Below are positions 50,566 to 58,824 of a DNA stretch of 64,000 bases, in pieces. The DNA is from JADLDB01 sp040752975 (GTDB taxonomy: Bacteria; Myxococcota; Myxococcia; Myxococcales; Myxococcaceae). The stretch is taken from NCBI GenBank assembly GCA_040752975.1, contig JBFMHF010000014.1, positions 6,865 through 70,864 of the forward strand. The letters are read 5' to 3'. Each line of letters starts with the position of its first letter. Position 1 is the stretch's first letter. Both the position numbers and the translations under genes were made by a program. The notes below the pieces were generated by a model. The model worked only from the letters and a program-made list of their open reading frames with translations. It was not told the origin of the DNA and did not search any database.

Positions 50566-53500
50566 GGCTTCTCCTTCGCGACCCACTGGGGCCAGTTCTG
50601 CACGTCTTCGGGCAGCCGCGTCCCATTCACCACCACGCTGCGGGGATCGGTCAGCGCCAGGAGATCCGCGGGGAGGCGGTGCAGCCGCAGTCTTCTCCCG
50701 AAGGCGTCGCGGGCCGATTCCTTCTTCGCCTCCACCGCGCCGAGCGCCTGGCTCCACAGCCGCGCCATCACCTGGGGCGTCAGCTTCTCGGTGGCGGGGG
50801 CGCCGGCTTCCCACGCGCGCTCCTGGGCGTAGAGCTCGCCCAGCACCGCGTAGAAGCGATCGACCAGCGCCTCGTTGGGATCGAACTGCGTGGCGCCGTG
50901 CACGCGCACCGAGGCCTCCACCGTGGGAGGGGGAGGTAGGGCTGACACCCGCACCAGCGTCGCAGCGGCCGCGTTGGCGCCGCGGATCCGCCCGAGTGAG
51001 AGGGCCTGCGCGTCGAGCGAGCCGAAGGCAGCGGTCCCCGTCGCCTGCGGCCGAAGTGAGGCCAGCTCGTCCGCGCCGGGCAGCGGCACGAGCTGCGAGA
51101 GGCTGTCGTCCACGCCGAAGAGGCCCACGGCCGCGGGTCCACCCCGGCCTCCTTCCGCGGTGCGCACGTCGAGCTGCGCCACCTGGCCGGGCGCGTAGCG
51201 CTCTTTCTCGGGCTTCACCGCCACGGTGAGGGGGGCCTGCGGCTGCACGAAGAAGAGCACCTGACCGCCGCCCCACTCGACGCCCGCCCAGCCGTGCCAG
51301 TCCGCGGGCACCTGGAACTGGGCGCTGCGTGTCTGTGGGTCGAGCTTCGCCTCGACGCTCTGGTAGGCGTGGCGCAGGTACAGCTTCTCGGGCAGCTCGC
51401 CGGTGAAGTCGGGCCCGCGCAGCACCTCCACCGTGACGCTCTCCGAGGGGCGGACGAGCTGGCTCTTCGCGCGGAGGCGGATCGACGGCACCGTGCCGGG
51501 GTTGAGGCGGAGCGTGGTGCGGCCCAGCACCTCGCCCTTCTGCTTCGCCGTCACCTGCAGCTCGTAGCCGACCATCACCGTGTCCTGCGGGCGAATCGAC
51601 TCGTACTTCTCTGGGGCGATCACCTGCACGAAGGCGGTGCCGATCGCCTCCCCGAGGGCCTCTTCTTCCTCCTGCGCCTCGTCGCCGCCCGGCTTCGGCA
51701 GGGTGAGGCTCTTCACCCGGCTGGTGACGCAGGCCAGCGCGCCCTCGGCGAAGGCGTCGCCCTTGATCGGCACCCAGGTGAGCTCGGCGCGCCGGCGATC
51801 GGGCCCCACCTTCCACTGGAGGAGCCGCGGCAACTGGCCGGTGCGGACGTTCGCCGGGAGGCAGTCGCGGGCGTCGAGCAACGCGTCGGCCAGCCGCTCC
51901 TGCAGCCCCGGAGGCACGATGGGCACGCCCTGCACTTCCGCCTCGAAGCGGGGGAGATCGTCGTCGTCGAAGCCGTAGCGGACCTGGAAGAAGCGCTCCC
52001 TGCCCGCCTCGAAGCGGATCCCCTTCAGCGCGCCCTCGAGGCAGGCGCCGAGGCGGCCACCCGGCGTGGAGATCTGCGCCACCGCGCCCGAGGAGCGCAC
52101 CAGCAGCCCCGCGATGGCGCTGCTGCCCGCGTCGCTGACGTAGCGGGCGCACTCACCGACGCGCGCCTGCACGCGGTCGAAGGACAGCCGATCTGCGAGC
52201 GACACCTCGCCCGCCTCGGAGAGATCGAGCAGCTCCTCGAGGCTCTGCCGCTGCACCGGCGGAGTCGGGGGCGGCGGGCGGAAGGGCATCGCGGGGATGA
52301 CGACGTTCACCGGCGGGCCGGGGTCGAGCTGCAGGCTGGCCACGCCGTCCTCGTCCACCTCGGCGTCGGTGCCTTTGTCCGTCGGCTCCCACAGGCGCTT
52401 CACGTTCAGCACGACGCCGCTGAGCACCTGGCCGTCGGGGGTGGTGGCCCGCACGAAGACCTTGTTGTTGAAGCCCTCCACCAGGCCGTCGGCCAGCTCG
52501 GTGACGGCGCTGACGGCGATGTCGTCTTGCGAGAGCAGCACCGATGCCGAGCCCTCGACGCGATCTCCCGCCGCGTCGACGGCGTCGAGGCGCGCCACCA
52601 GCGTGGCCTGGCCCTGGAGATCCTGCGGCACCTGCGGCAGCTCGAGGGTGAAGGCGCCGTCCTTCGTGGTGGTGGCCTGCTTCGGCAGCGCGCTGCCGTT
52701 CGTCCAGCTCGTCGGGGGCGGCCACTCGCCCTGGGTGCTCCAGCGGGCCTGCAGCTTCGCGCCCGCCACCGGCGCGCCCGAGGCGTAGCGCACCGTCCCC
52801 TTCACCACCGGCCGCTCGCCCCGCCGGTACCAGGGCTTTCCCGCCGCGGCCTCCACGCGGAAGCGGGGCAGGGTGAAGGGCCGCACGTCGAAGGTGCGCG
52901 TCTGGCTGTCGTTGCCGCTCGCCCAGGTGACGCTCCACACGCCCGACTCGGCGCCGAGGTCGAGCGGGAAGCTGCCGGCCACCACGCCCCACTTGCCGCT
53001 CGGCGCCTTCTCTTCGAGCAGCACCGTCCCGGACGGGTCGACGACGCGCCAGGTGCCGGGCCGCTCCTCCAGGGGGCTCAGGTCATCACCCTTGAGCGCC
53101 AGCGCGCGGAAGCGGACGGTGTTGCCCGGCTCGTACAGGGGGCGATCGGTCAGCACGTGGATGCGGGCGGGCGCGAAGAGGGGCAGGGGCACGTCCAGCT
53201 GCGCCTCGCCGAGGGCCGAGGTGACGCGGGTGCGCAGCGTGTACTCGCCGTCGTTGACTTTGGGCAGCTGGACCTCAGCCGTCATCACGTCGCCCGAGGA
53301 CTTCCAGCCCTCCTTCGGCGAAAGCAGGGTCTCGCCCTGCGCCGTCACCAGCGCCACGGTGGGGGTGAAGCGCGAGAGGGCGGCGGTGCTGACGCGCTCG
53401 CTGTCGTCCACGGTGTAGTGCGCGGTGACGCCCACGCTGAGGTGCTGCCAGGCGCCACGCGTGAGGCCGGTCGAGTCGACGTGGATTGTCTGTCGCACGT

Positions 53501-53651
53501 CTCCGTCGGGGCACTCGTCGATCCACAGCCCGTAGCTGAAGCCGGTGCGCAGGCACGTCTGGGTGGAGGCGATCAGCAACCCGAGGGCGCCGAGACCGAG
53601 GATCATCCACAGCCAGCGGGAGCGGATGGCGCCGCGGAGGTGTCGCTTCAT
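50562..53651 (-). CDS. Alpha-2-macroglobulin-like protein, N-terminal half with AgmX-like inserts
   Basis: A 1029-residue protein, anchored by a helix near residues 14-29 and then built of MG (Ig-like) domains: MG1/MG2 with RIHVLTDRPLYEPGNTVRFRA, MG3-4, an interrupting region of about 165 residues (490-655), and MG5-6/7-like strands ending AAVGLFGVDDSL. The interruption holds two segments resembling AgmX/PglI domains: VGECARYVSDAGSS with RSSGAVAQI and GACLEGALKGIRFEAG, then a second with RDCLPANVR and LACVTSRVKSL. GAGGGGGAA stands before the ATG at 53651. It lies 75 bases after the kinase-NTPase-TPR gene in the same direction. Confidence 0.87.
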   Translation of the reverse strand: MKRHLRGAIRSRWLWMILGLGALGLLIASTQTCLRTGFSYGLWIDECPDGDVRQTIHVDSTGLTRGAWQHLSVGVTAHYTVDDSERVSTAALSRFTPTVALVTAQGETLLSPKEGWKSSGDVMTAEVQLPKVNDGEYTLRTRVTSALGEAQLDVPLPLFAPARIHVLTDRPLYEPGNTVRFRALALKGDDLSPLEERPGTWRVVDPSGTVLLEEKAPSGKWGVVAGSFPLDLGAESGVWSVTWASGNDSQTRTFDVRPFTLPRFRVEAAAGKPWYRRGERPVVKGTVRYASGAPVAGAKLQARWSTQGEWPPPTSWTNGSALPKQATTTKDGAFTLELPQVPQDLQGQATLVARLDAVDAAGDRVEGSASVLLSQDDIAVSAVTELADGLVEGFNNKVFVRATTPDGQVLSGVVLNVKRLWEPTDKGTDAEVDEDGVASLQLDPGPPVNVVIPAMPFRPPPPTPPVQRQSLEELLDLSEAGEVSLADRLSFDRVQARVGECARYVSDAGSSAIAGLLVRSSGAVAQISTPGGRLGACLEGALKGIRFEAGRERFFQVRYGFDDDDLPRFEAEVQGVPIVPPGLQERLADALLDARDCLPANVRTGQLPRLLQWKVGPDRRRAELTWVPIKGDAFAEGALACVTSRVKSLTLPKPGGDEAQEEEEALGEAIGTAFVQVIAPEKYESIRPQDTVMVGYELQVTAKQKGEVLGRTTLRLNPGTVPSIRLRAKSQLVRPSESVTVEVLRGPDFTGELPEKLYLRHAYQSVEAKLDPQTRSAQFQVPADWHGWAGVEWGGGQVLFFVQPQAPLTVAVKPEKERYAPGQVAQLDVRTAEGGRGGPAAVGLFGVDDSLSQLVPLPGADELASLRPQATGTAAFGSLDAQALSLGRIRGANAAAATLVRVSALPPPPTVEASVRVHGATQFDPNEALVDRFYAVLGELYAQERAWEAGAPATEKLTPQVMARLWSQALGAVEAKKESARDAFGRRLRLHRLPADLLALTDPRSVVVNGTRLPEDVQNWPQWVAKEKP

Positions 53652-53726
53652 GTCGTTTCCCCCTCGTTCAGACTTCGGCCGAGGCGAGCAGCGTACCTCG
53701 GACACGGCAGGACGCAGCGGAGTTCC

Positions 53727-56700
53727 TCACCCGGCCGAAAGTGGCGTGGACCAGGCCTTGAGGACGCGCAGGCCCATGCGAACGTGCTCGAAGCGCTCGG
53801 CCCGTGAGCCGCCGGGCTCAGGCGCCACGGCGGTGTCGATGCGCGAGGTCGCCGCGGCCCGGGCCCTGTCCGCCAGCGCCACCTGTCCCTGCGCATCCAG
53901 AGCGCGCGCCCTCGAGAGATCGAGCTGGGCCGCGTACACGTCGACGGACGCGCGGAAGGCCACGTCGCCGCCGGCGCCCAGCGTGGTGACGGCCGAGTCG
54001 AAGTCCTCCGCCGCGCCGGGCTTGTCGGTGAAGGCCCTGAGCGCGCCGCGCGCCCCGTAGGCGAGGCCGGCGTGGCGCTTGTCTCCTACCGCGAGGAAGA
54101 GGGACAGCGCCTCGTCGAGCAGCTCGCCGCCGGCCTCGACTTCGCGTTGCTCGAGGAGCAGCAGCGCGTGGTTCAACAGGCAGATGGCCTCGAAGCGGCG
54201 GTTGCCGACCTCCTGGTTGATGAGGACCGCGCGCCGGTACACGGCGATGGCCCGCGCGCCCGCGCCGCGATCGCGCTCGAGATCGCCCAGGTTGGTGAGG
54301 GCGATGCCTTCGCTGCGGCGGTTGCCGAGATCGCGATGCACGGCGATGGCCCGGTTCAAGCTGTCTTCCGCTTCCTTCCACGCGCCGCGGATCTGCTGGA
54401 GCGTGGCCAGGTTGGACAGCGTCACGCCCTCGAAGCGGCGATCGCCCGTCTTCTTGTGCATCTCCAGCGCCGCGACGTAGAGATCCTGCGCGTCGTCGAG
54501 GCGCCCCTTCTCCTGGGCGATGGCGCCCATGTTGGCCAGCACGCGGCCCTGCATGCGCTCGTCGCGCACCTTGCGGAGATCTCTCAGCGCGCGCTCGTAC
54601 AGCACCTCCGCCTCCACGAGGCTGCCTTCCTGCTTTCGGACGCTGCCGAGGTAGGCCAGCGCCCGGGCCTGCCCGGCGGGATCGCTGACGGAAGAGAGGA
54701 CGGCCTCGAGATCCGCCGCGGCTTCCCGGGGTTTCCCGCGCGCCAGCAGCACCCGGGCCCTCGCCTCGAGACCCGGCGCGCGGTCCTCCGGGGAGTCCAG
54801 CTGAGCCAGCGTGGTGTCCAGCATGGTGCGCTGGCCGCCGTAGGGCCCACGCACCACGAAGAAGGCGTCGAGGGCCAGCAGCACCCGCAGGGCGTTGCGG
54901 GCGCCGTCCTTGCCCTGGGCCAGCCACCACCGCCACGCCGCGACGAGGTTCTCACGCTCGGTGGCCAGCACGTCCAGCACGCCGCCGCCCTTCTCGGCTT
55001 CCTCACCCAGCGTCTCTCCGAAGCGCAAGAACCACTCCGCGTGGCGGCGGCGGGCCCGCTCTTCCTCCTCGGGGAGGCGGCCCACCACGCGCGTGCGCAG
55101 CGACTCGTACATGACGTAGCGGGGCGAGTCGCTGGTGGCCGAGTAGGAGACGCGCAGGAGCGACTTCTGGCGCAGCTTGTGGAGCGCCTGCAGCACGGCC
55201 TCGGCGTCGACGCTGGGCTTGCCGGGCACGCGCAGCACACGCACCGCGGCTTCGGCGGTGAAGCCGGCGGCGAAGACGGTGCACTGGGCGAGGGCGGCGC
55301 GCTCGGCGTCCGTCAGCATGTCCCAGCTGGCCTCGAAGGCCTCGTCGACGCCCCGCAGGCTGCCGCGTGAGCCTTCCGAGGTGTCGTCCAGCTGATCTCG
55401 CAGCGCCTCCAGCGGGGAGTCGGCCATCTGCGCGGCGGCGAGCTCGATCGCCAGGGGCATGCCGTCGAGGCGGCGCACCAGCTCGCGCACCGCTTCGCGC
55501 GCCCACTTCCCGGTGGGGAAGCGGGGGTTGGACTGGGTGGCCCGCTCGAGGAAGAGGGTGGCCGCGTCGGACTCCGCTTCGTCTCCGCCCTCGAGGCGCA
55601 GGGGGCTGACCTCGTACGTCTTCTCTGCCTCCACCTCGAGCGCCACGCGCGAGCCCACGAGGAAGCGCACGCCGCGCGCCGCTTCCAGCCAGGCGGTGAG
55701 CGCTTCGCCGGCTTCGTTCTGCAGGTGCTCGACGTTGTCCAGCACCACCAGGCAGCGGCGACGCGAGGCCAGGAGGGCGCTGACCCCTTCGACCGGGTTG
55801 CCCCCGGGAGGCAGCGCCGCGCCCATCGCCTCGGCCACGGCGAGGCACAGGCCTTCCAGGTCGCGGGCGGCGGTGGCGTCGGCGAAGAAGACGCGGCCCG
55901 AGTAGTTCGCGGCCTGCTGCCGCGCCGCCTCGCGCGCCAGCCGGGACTTGCCGACGCCTCCGGGGCCGAGCAGCGTCACCAGGCGATCGCCTGCACCCAG
56001 CATCTGGTGGAGATCGGCCAGCTCGCCCGCGCGGCCGATGAGGCTCCCTTCCTCCACCACCGGCACGCGGAACTCCGTCATCGCGTCCGCGTCGGGCTCG
56101 GCTTCGTCGGGCGGCGCGCGCGTCTCCCGGGTGTCGGGCTGGGGAGGAGGGGCCGGGCGGCGCCGCTCGGCGCGCGTGACGTCCGAGCGCGAGGCGTTGG
56201 CGTCGATCTGCGCGGTGGGCTCTTCGTCGGGGGCGAGGCCCTCGGCGTGCCCCGCCTCGGGGATGAGCCGGCGGATCAACGCCGCCAGCGCCCGGGCGCC
56301 CTGCGTCAGCTCGTATTGATCGCACACCGTGTCGATGGCCTCGACAAACTCGGCCGCGCGCTGGAAGCGGCCTTCGGGCTCGCGGGCCAGCGCCTTGAGC
56401 ACCAGCGCGTCCACCTCGGGCGGCACGTCGGCGCGGTACATGGACGGCGGCGCCACCTGGCAGGCGATGAGGCGCTGCAGCGTCTCGGGCACGGTGTCGC
56501 CACGGAAGAGCCGCCGGCCGGTGAGGGACTCCCACAGACAGATGCCCAGCGCGAAGAGATCCGTCCGCCCGTCCACCTTCTTCCCGTCGGCCTGTTCGGG
56601 CGACATGTACGCCAGCTTCCCCTTCACCAGGCCGGGGGTGGTGAACTGGAAGCGCTGCTCGGCGCGCGCCACTCCGAAGTCGATCAACTTCACCGCGCCC

Positions 56701-57158
56701 GCGCGCCCGAGGAGCACGTTGTGGGGCGTGACGTCGCGGTGCACCACGTGGAGCGGCCGGCCTTCGGGATCGCGCGCGTTGTGCGCGTGCTCGAGCGCGC
56801 TCGCGATGCAGCCCGCCACGTAGAGGCACACCCCGAGGCTGACGTACTCGCCCGCCTTCGCCGCCGACTTCATCACCTGGCTCAGGCTGGCGCCCTCGAC
56901 GTACTCCATGCGGATGTACCACTCGCCCTCCACCTCCCCGAGCTCGTCGATGCGGATGATGTGCGGGTGCCGCAGACGCGCGGCGATCCGCGTCTCGTCG
57001 AGAAAGCCCCGCAAAACCTCCCCGTCTGGCACCATCGTTGACAGAATCCGCTTGATGACGACGGGCCGCTGCACCCCCGGCGCACGCGCGAGGAAGACTT
57101 CCCCCATGCCGCCCCGGCCAAGTAGCGAGACCAACGTGTATTTTCCGAAGCGCGTCAC
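53727..57158 (-). CDS. Ser/Thr kinase - NTPase (NB-ARC/AfsR-like) - TPR fusion
   Basis: A 1143-residue cytoplasmic protein in three parts. The kinase (about 4-280) has LLGRGGMGEVFLA, VVIKRIL, HRDVTPHN (catalytic Asp near 140), LIDFGVARAE and YMSPEQADG. After a Pro/acidic linker, a STAND/NB-ARC-like ATPase (about 375-640) shows Walker A GPGGVGKSRLA near 396, Walker B CLVVLDNVEHL and a sensor phrase LDGMPLAIELAAAQ. From about residue 800, TPR repeats (VLANMGAIAQEKGRLDDAQD, LSNLATLQQIRGAWKEAED, ALTNLGDLERDRG) follow. This is the AfsR/STAND architecture with a kinase head. GTG start at 57158. Confidence 0.92.
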   Translation of the reverse strand: MTRFGKYTLVSLLGRGGMGEVFLARAPGVQRPVVIKRILSTMVPDGEVLRGFLDETRIAARLRHPHIIRIDELGEVEGEWYIRMEYVEGASLSQVMKSAAKAGEYVSLGVCLYVAGCIASALEHAHNARDPEGRPLHVVHRDVTPHNVLLGRAGAVKLIDFGVARAEQRFQFTTPGLVKGKLAYMSPEQADGKKVDGRTDLFALGICLWESLTGRRLFRGDTVPETLQRLIACQVAPPSMYRADVPPEVDALVLKALAREPEGRFQRAAEFVEAIDTVCDQYELTQGARALAALIRRLIPEAGHAEGLAPDEEPTAQIDANASRSDVTRAERRRPAPPPQPDTRETRAPPDEAEPDADAMTEFRVPVVEEGSLIGRAGELADLHQMLGAGDRLVTLLGPGGVGKSRLAREAARQQAANYSGRVFFADATAARDLEGLCLAVAEAMGAALPPGGNPVEGVSALLASRRRCLVVLDNVEHLQNEAGEALTAWLEAARGVRFLVGSRVALEVEAEKTYEVSPLRLEGGDEAESDAATLFLERATQSNPRFPTGKWAREAVRELVRRLDGMPLAIELAAAQMADSPLEALRDQLDDTSEGSRGSLRGVDEAFEASWDMLTDAERAALAQCTVFAAGFTAEAAVRVLRVPGKPSVDAEAVLQALHKLRQKSLLRVSYSATSDSPRYVMYESLRTRVVGRLPEEEERARRRHAEWFLRFGETLGEEAEKGGGVLDVLATERENLVAAWRWWLAQGKDGARNALRVLLALDAFFVVRGPYGGQRTMLDTTLAQLDSPEDRAPGLEARARVLLARGKPREAAADLEAVLSSVSDPAGQARALAYLGSVRKQEGSLVEAEVLYERALRDLRKVRDERMQGRVLANMGAIAQEKGRLDDAQDLYVAALEMHKKTGDRRFEGVTLSNLATLQQIRGAWKEAEDSLNRAIAVHRDLGNRRSEGIALTNLGDLERDRGAGARAIAVYRRAVLINQEVGNRRFEAICLLNHALLLLEQREVEAGGELLDEALSLFLAVGDKRHAGLAYGARGALRAFTDKPGAAEDFDSAVTTLGAGGDVAFRASVDVYAAQLDLSRARALDAQGQVALADRARAAATSRIDTAVAPEPGGSRAERFEHVRMGLRVLKAWSTPLSAG

Positions 57159-57176
57159 GAAGCCGGGGTGGGTGGT

Positions 57177-57182
57177 TGCCTA
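57177..57182 (-). promoter_or_regulatory. Putative -10 element of the kinase-NTPase-TPR gene
   Basis: TAGGCA reads on the minus strand from 57182 to 57177, 18 nt before the GTG start at 57158. It lies just outside the inverted repeat at 57194-57234. Confidence 0.25.
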
Positions 57183-57193
57183 CATTGTCGCCT

Positions 57194-57234
57194 GAGAACG
57201 CCAGGTTGGCGCCCGCCGATAATATGGCGTTCTC
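57194..57234. promoter_or_regulatory. Perfect 10-bp inverted repeat in the divergent promoter region
   Basis: GAGAACGCCA (57194-57203) and TGGCGTTCTC (57225-57234) are exact reverse complements with a 21-nt spacer. The arms are offset by 31 bases, about three helical turns, so a protein dimer would contact one face. A GATAAT (57218-57223), a possible plus-strand -10, lies in the spacer. The site sits between the kinase gene (57158, minus) and the papain-like gene (57253, plus). Confidence 0.6.
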
Positions 57235-57252
57235 GTTGCTCCGAGGGTCCCC

Positions 57253-58824
57253 ATGGCCATCAACCGCAAGCTCGATCCGCCGCCGCGCCCCACCGTCACC
57301 GCGCCGCGCGCGGCACCGAAGCCGGCGGCGCCTCCGCCGGAGCCGAAGAAGCCTGAGGTGAAAGCCGCCGTCGAGGCAGCGGTGAACAAGGCGACGGGCC
57401 GGACCAGCAGCTTCGAGGCCTTCAGGCCGCCGCCCGTCGCCATCGATCGGCCGACGATCCCCGTCCCCTCCGAGGGACGGACTGGCCAGGGCGGCACGGC
57501 CGACGACTCGATGGGCTGTGGGGACGCAGCCCAGGGGCGCAACCGGGGAACGGCGGACGACTCCATCGGCGTGGGAGACGTGGCCGAAGGGCGCAACCGT
57601 GGCACGGCGGACGACTCGATCGGCGTGGGAGACGTGACCGAGGGTCGCAACCGGGGCACGCCCGACGACTCCATCGGCACGGGCGACGTGGCGGAAGGGC
57701 GCAACCGTGGGACGCCGGACGACTCCATCGGGGGCGACGGCGCGGTCTCGGGTCGCCCTCCCGACGACATCGGCATCGGAGAGGCGGCGGACCCGCGCCT
57801 GCTGCCCGGCGGTGATCGCCTTGGCCTGCCGGAAGAGACCCAGACGAAGATGGACGCGCTCCTGACGCCGCCCTCTTCGCGTCGGGCCGTCGAAGCCAGC
57901 TACGTGTTCGAGCAGCCCGCCTTCCGCAACATGAGCGTGGAGGATCGCGAGAAGGTCGTCGACGTGATGGCCGCGGGTGGCGATCGGGCCTGCCGCGCGA
58001 TGGCGGAGATCTTCGTGCAGAGCGACGGCGCGATGCTGAACCGCGTCGCGAAGGACGGCACCAGGCTGCTCGACAGCCTCGACAAGCTGGCCAGCACGCC
58101 TTCCGGCCAGCAGGTGCTGGGCGACTGCATGTACGACATCGTGAACCCGGGCCGGATCTGGCAGGGCCAGGCGCCCACCTGCACGGTCAGCTCGATGCAG
58201 TTCGAGCTCGCGAGCCAGCAGCCGGCCGAGTACGCGCGGCTGATGGCGGGCCTGGCCGTGGACGGGCGGGTGACGATGCGGGGCGGCGGGACGCTGGAGA
58301 TCAACCCGGATCGCGCCATCGAGGCGTCGCGCGGCAACCGCGATCGCCGGTCCAACACCGAGGCCATCTTCCAGTCGGCGGCGATGGAGTTCGCCAACGG
58401 CGCGGACAACTACAACCTGAACGCGCAGGAGAGCCGCGGCGAGATGGGACGCCACTACCGCGGCCTGTACCCGGACCAGATCCGCACCATGGTGGGCGAG
58501 CTGTTCGGGGTGGAGTACGAGACGCGGGAGATCGGCACCGACGCCGAGGCCACCGCGGAGCTCAACCTGATCATGAGCCGCGAGCGACCCAACCGCCCGG
58601 TGCTCTTCGACATCGACATGGGCGACTTCAACCACAACGTGTCGCTCGACCGGATCACCGCAGACCGCGTCTTCTTCCGCGATCCCTACACCGGCCGAGA
58701 GCACTCGATGTCGAAGGACGAGTTCCGTCAGCGGCTGGTGGCGGTCCACTACGCGCCCCCGCCCGAGCTGCCAGACCGCGAGTTCCCTTCGTCGAGGTAC
58801 GGCCCGCGCTTCATGTTCGAGTAG
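57253..58824 (+). CDS. Predicted papain-fold cysteine protease/transglutaminase-like protein with 18-residue tandem repeats
   Basis: A 523-residue protein without signal peptide. Residues 1-80 are Pro/Ala-rich; residues 81-170 hold tandem 18-residue repeats of the type GTADDSIGVGDVAEGRNR; residues about 175-300 are helical. The C-terminal part has WQGQAPTCTVSSMQFELA (Gln304, Cys310, six apart as in papain), FNHNVSLDRI (His461) and RVFFRDPYTG (Asp477). Order and spacing fit a papain/C39-like catalytic set, so a peptidase or related acyl-transfer enzyme is predicted. The substrate is unknown. It diverges from the kinase gene and shares an inverted repeat with it; its last 14 bases overlap the convergent glycerate kinase gene. 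Confidence 0.75.
   Translation: MAINRKLDPPPRPTVTAPRAAPKPAAPPPEPKKPEVKAAVEAAVNKATGRTSSFEAFRPPPVAIDRPTIPVPSEGRTGQGGTADDSMGCGDAAQGRNRGTADDSIGVGDVAEGRNRGTADDSIGVGDVTEGRNRGTPDDSIGTGDVAEGRNRGTPDDSIGGDGAVSGRPPDDIGIGEAADPRLLPGGDRLGLPEETQTKMDALLTPPSSRRAVEASYVFEQPAFRNMSVEDREKVVDVMAAGGDRACRAMAEIFVQSDGAMLNRVAKDGTRLLDSLDKLASTPSGQQVLGDCMYDIVNPGRIWQGQAPTCTVSSMQFELASQQPAEYARLMAGLAVDGRVTMRGGGTLEINPDRAIEASRGNRDRRSNTEAIFQSAAMEFANGADNYNLNAQESRGEMGRHYRGLYPDQIRTMVGELFGVEYETREIGTDAEATAELNLIMSRERPNRPVLFDIDMGDFNHNVSLDRITADRVFFRDPYTGREHSMSKDEFRQRLVAVHYAPPPELPDREFPSSRYGPRFMFE
57493..57798 (+). repeat. 54-bp coding tandem repeat (18-residue units)
   Basis: Four full units at 57493, 57547, 57601 and 57655 are in register and encode GT(A/P)DDS(I/M)G(V/C/T)GD(V/A)(A/T)(E/Q)GRNR; a fifth (57709-57762) is degenerate and is followed by a partial copy with DDIGIGEA. 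The repeated DDS, GD and GRNR positions are strictly kept. Confidence 0.85.

Noticed and set aside
57493..57798. CRISPR-like array
   Set aside because: The 54-bp units are contiguous, in frame and encode an 18-residue protein repeat; there are no unique spacers.
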